From a bacterium (GTDB lineage: Bacteria > Ratteibacteria > UBA8468), in NCBI GenBank assembly GCA_030637775.1, contig DAOWFY010000104.1, forward strand, positions 1-6,843: 6,843 bases of DNA, written 5' to 3'. Made by a program: the position numbers and the translations under genes. The notes below the pieces were generated by a model. That model worked only from the letters and a program-made list of their open reading frames with translations, searched no databases and was not told the origin of the DNA. This document shows positions 6,312 to 6,843 of the stretch, one piece after another. The first letter of the stretch is position 1, and each line of letters starts with the position of its first letter.

Positions 6312-6843
6312 ATGCAAAAGAGAAAAAATGTTTTTAGATTATTAGGAATAGCGATTATTTTGCTTTTTGGGTGCTGGACAGTCAGCAAAACAGATGCCTC
6401 AAGCTCGGGAAAGACTGGAGAAAAGGAAAAATTTCCTGCCGTATTCTGCCCTTCTCTATCTTCTGAACCCACTATTGACGGAAGGATAAAAGAAAATGAA
6501 TGGCAGAATGCTTCAAAGGTTTCTAATTTTATCCGCCTGGACGGGGGCACGGCAAAAGAGCAGACAGACGTATTTGTCGGCAGAGACAAAAACAATTTAT
6601 ACATTGCCTTTCGCTGTTACGAGCCAAGATTAAAGGACTTAAAAATCTCATGCACCGAGCATAACGGAAATATATGGCAGGACGATGATATAGAAGTATT
6701 TATAGATACTAATATGGACAGGATAACCTATTTCCAGTTTATCTCTAATCCGATAGGAGCCAAATTTGAAGGGGCCAAATTTAAAACAAGATTTGAAAGT
6801 AGCTGGAATGGCCCCTGGAGTGCTAAAGGCTTAATTAATGAAA
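6312..6843 (+). CDS. CBM9-like carbohydrate-binding lipoprotein (3' end beyond window)
   Basis: The frame is open from the ATG at 6312 to the window edge (177 codons). The N-terminus MQKRKNVF, hydrophobic stretch LLGIAIILLFG and C21 give a lipoprotein signal (LFGC lipobox). Export and attachment to a membrane by a lipidated cysteine are expected. After a Ser/Lys-rich linker (24-38), a CBM9-like domain begins at about residue 41, with SEPTIDGRIKENEWQNA, KEQTDVFVGRD, LYIAFRCYEP and DIEVFID. These align motif by motif with the exported protein at 3163: EP-x-x-DGRI, the W-x-N, the KxQT, the C-x-EP and the W...IE-x-FI. The two are paralogues. It follows the large gene by 24 nt with no terminator and is probably in the same operon. 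What follows the CBM9 domain is not visible. Confidence 0.88.
   Translation, partial: MQKRKNVFRLLGIAIILLFGCWTVSKTDASSSGKTGEKEKFPAVFCPSLSSEPTIDGRIKENEWQNASKVSNFIRLDGGTAKEQTDVFVGRDKNNLYIAFRCYEPRLKDLKISCTEHNGNIWQDDDIEVFIDTNMDRITYFQFISNPIGAKFEGAKFKTRFESSWNGPWSAKGLINE

Overview
This window appears to come from the genome of an uncultivated, moderately AT-rich bacterium. Intergenic DNA carries scattered palindromic repeat fragments, Shine-Dalgarno sites and sigma70-like promoters are bacterial, and there is both a signal-peptide protein and a lipoprotein. UroD-like, Gfo/Idh/MocA and CBM9-like genes together are typical of glycan-degrading candidate phyla and of the Planctomycetes/Verrucomicrobia/Omnitrophota type of genome. 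That placement is inference from gene content only; no marker gene is present.

Left part (1-700): the tail of an unidentified rightward gene (1-96) is followed by a leftward type II toxin-antitoxin locus. It has a well-formed promoter (TTGACA, 17 bp, TAAAAT), a 9-bp direct repeat over the -35 and a good ribosome binding site. The antitoxin reads to its conserved FW-x-N-x-E-D end and then runs out of frame straight into the body of a MazF/PemK-type toxin. The toxin has lost its N-terminal strand, so it looks like a deletion-inactivated remnant.

Middle spacer (700-990): this holds remnants of a dispersed palindromic intergenic repeat and then a probable promoter (TATAAT at 944-949) for the rightward genes.

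Right part (991-6843): five closely packed rightward genes look like one operon. In order they are a UroD-like protein (probable corrinoid/zinc methyltransferase superfamily, not HemE), a Gfo/Idh/MocA sugar oxidoreductase, a secreted CBM9-like carbohydrate-binding protein, a 745-residue protein of no family I recognise (possibly an alpha-helical toroid plus beta-sandwich polysaccharide enzyme), and a CBM9-like lipoprotein cut by the window end. Gaps are 9 nt, 27 nt, a 43-nt overlap, and 24 nt.

A reasonable working model is glycan handling: surface or exported CBM9 proteins bind polysaccharide, the large protein processes it, the oxidoreductase acts on a released sugar, and the UroD-like protein may handle methyl groups. 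The large gene has clearly different arginine codon use from its neighbours. It overlaps the truncated-looking tail of the CBM9 gene out of frame and lacks an export signal, so the 4047-4115 junction is the most interesting point in the window.
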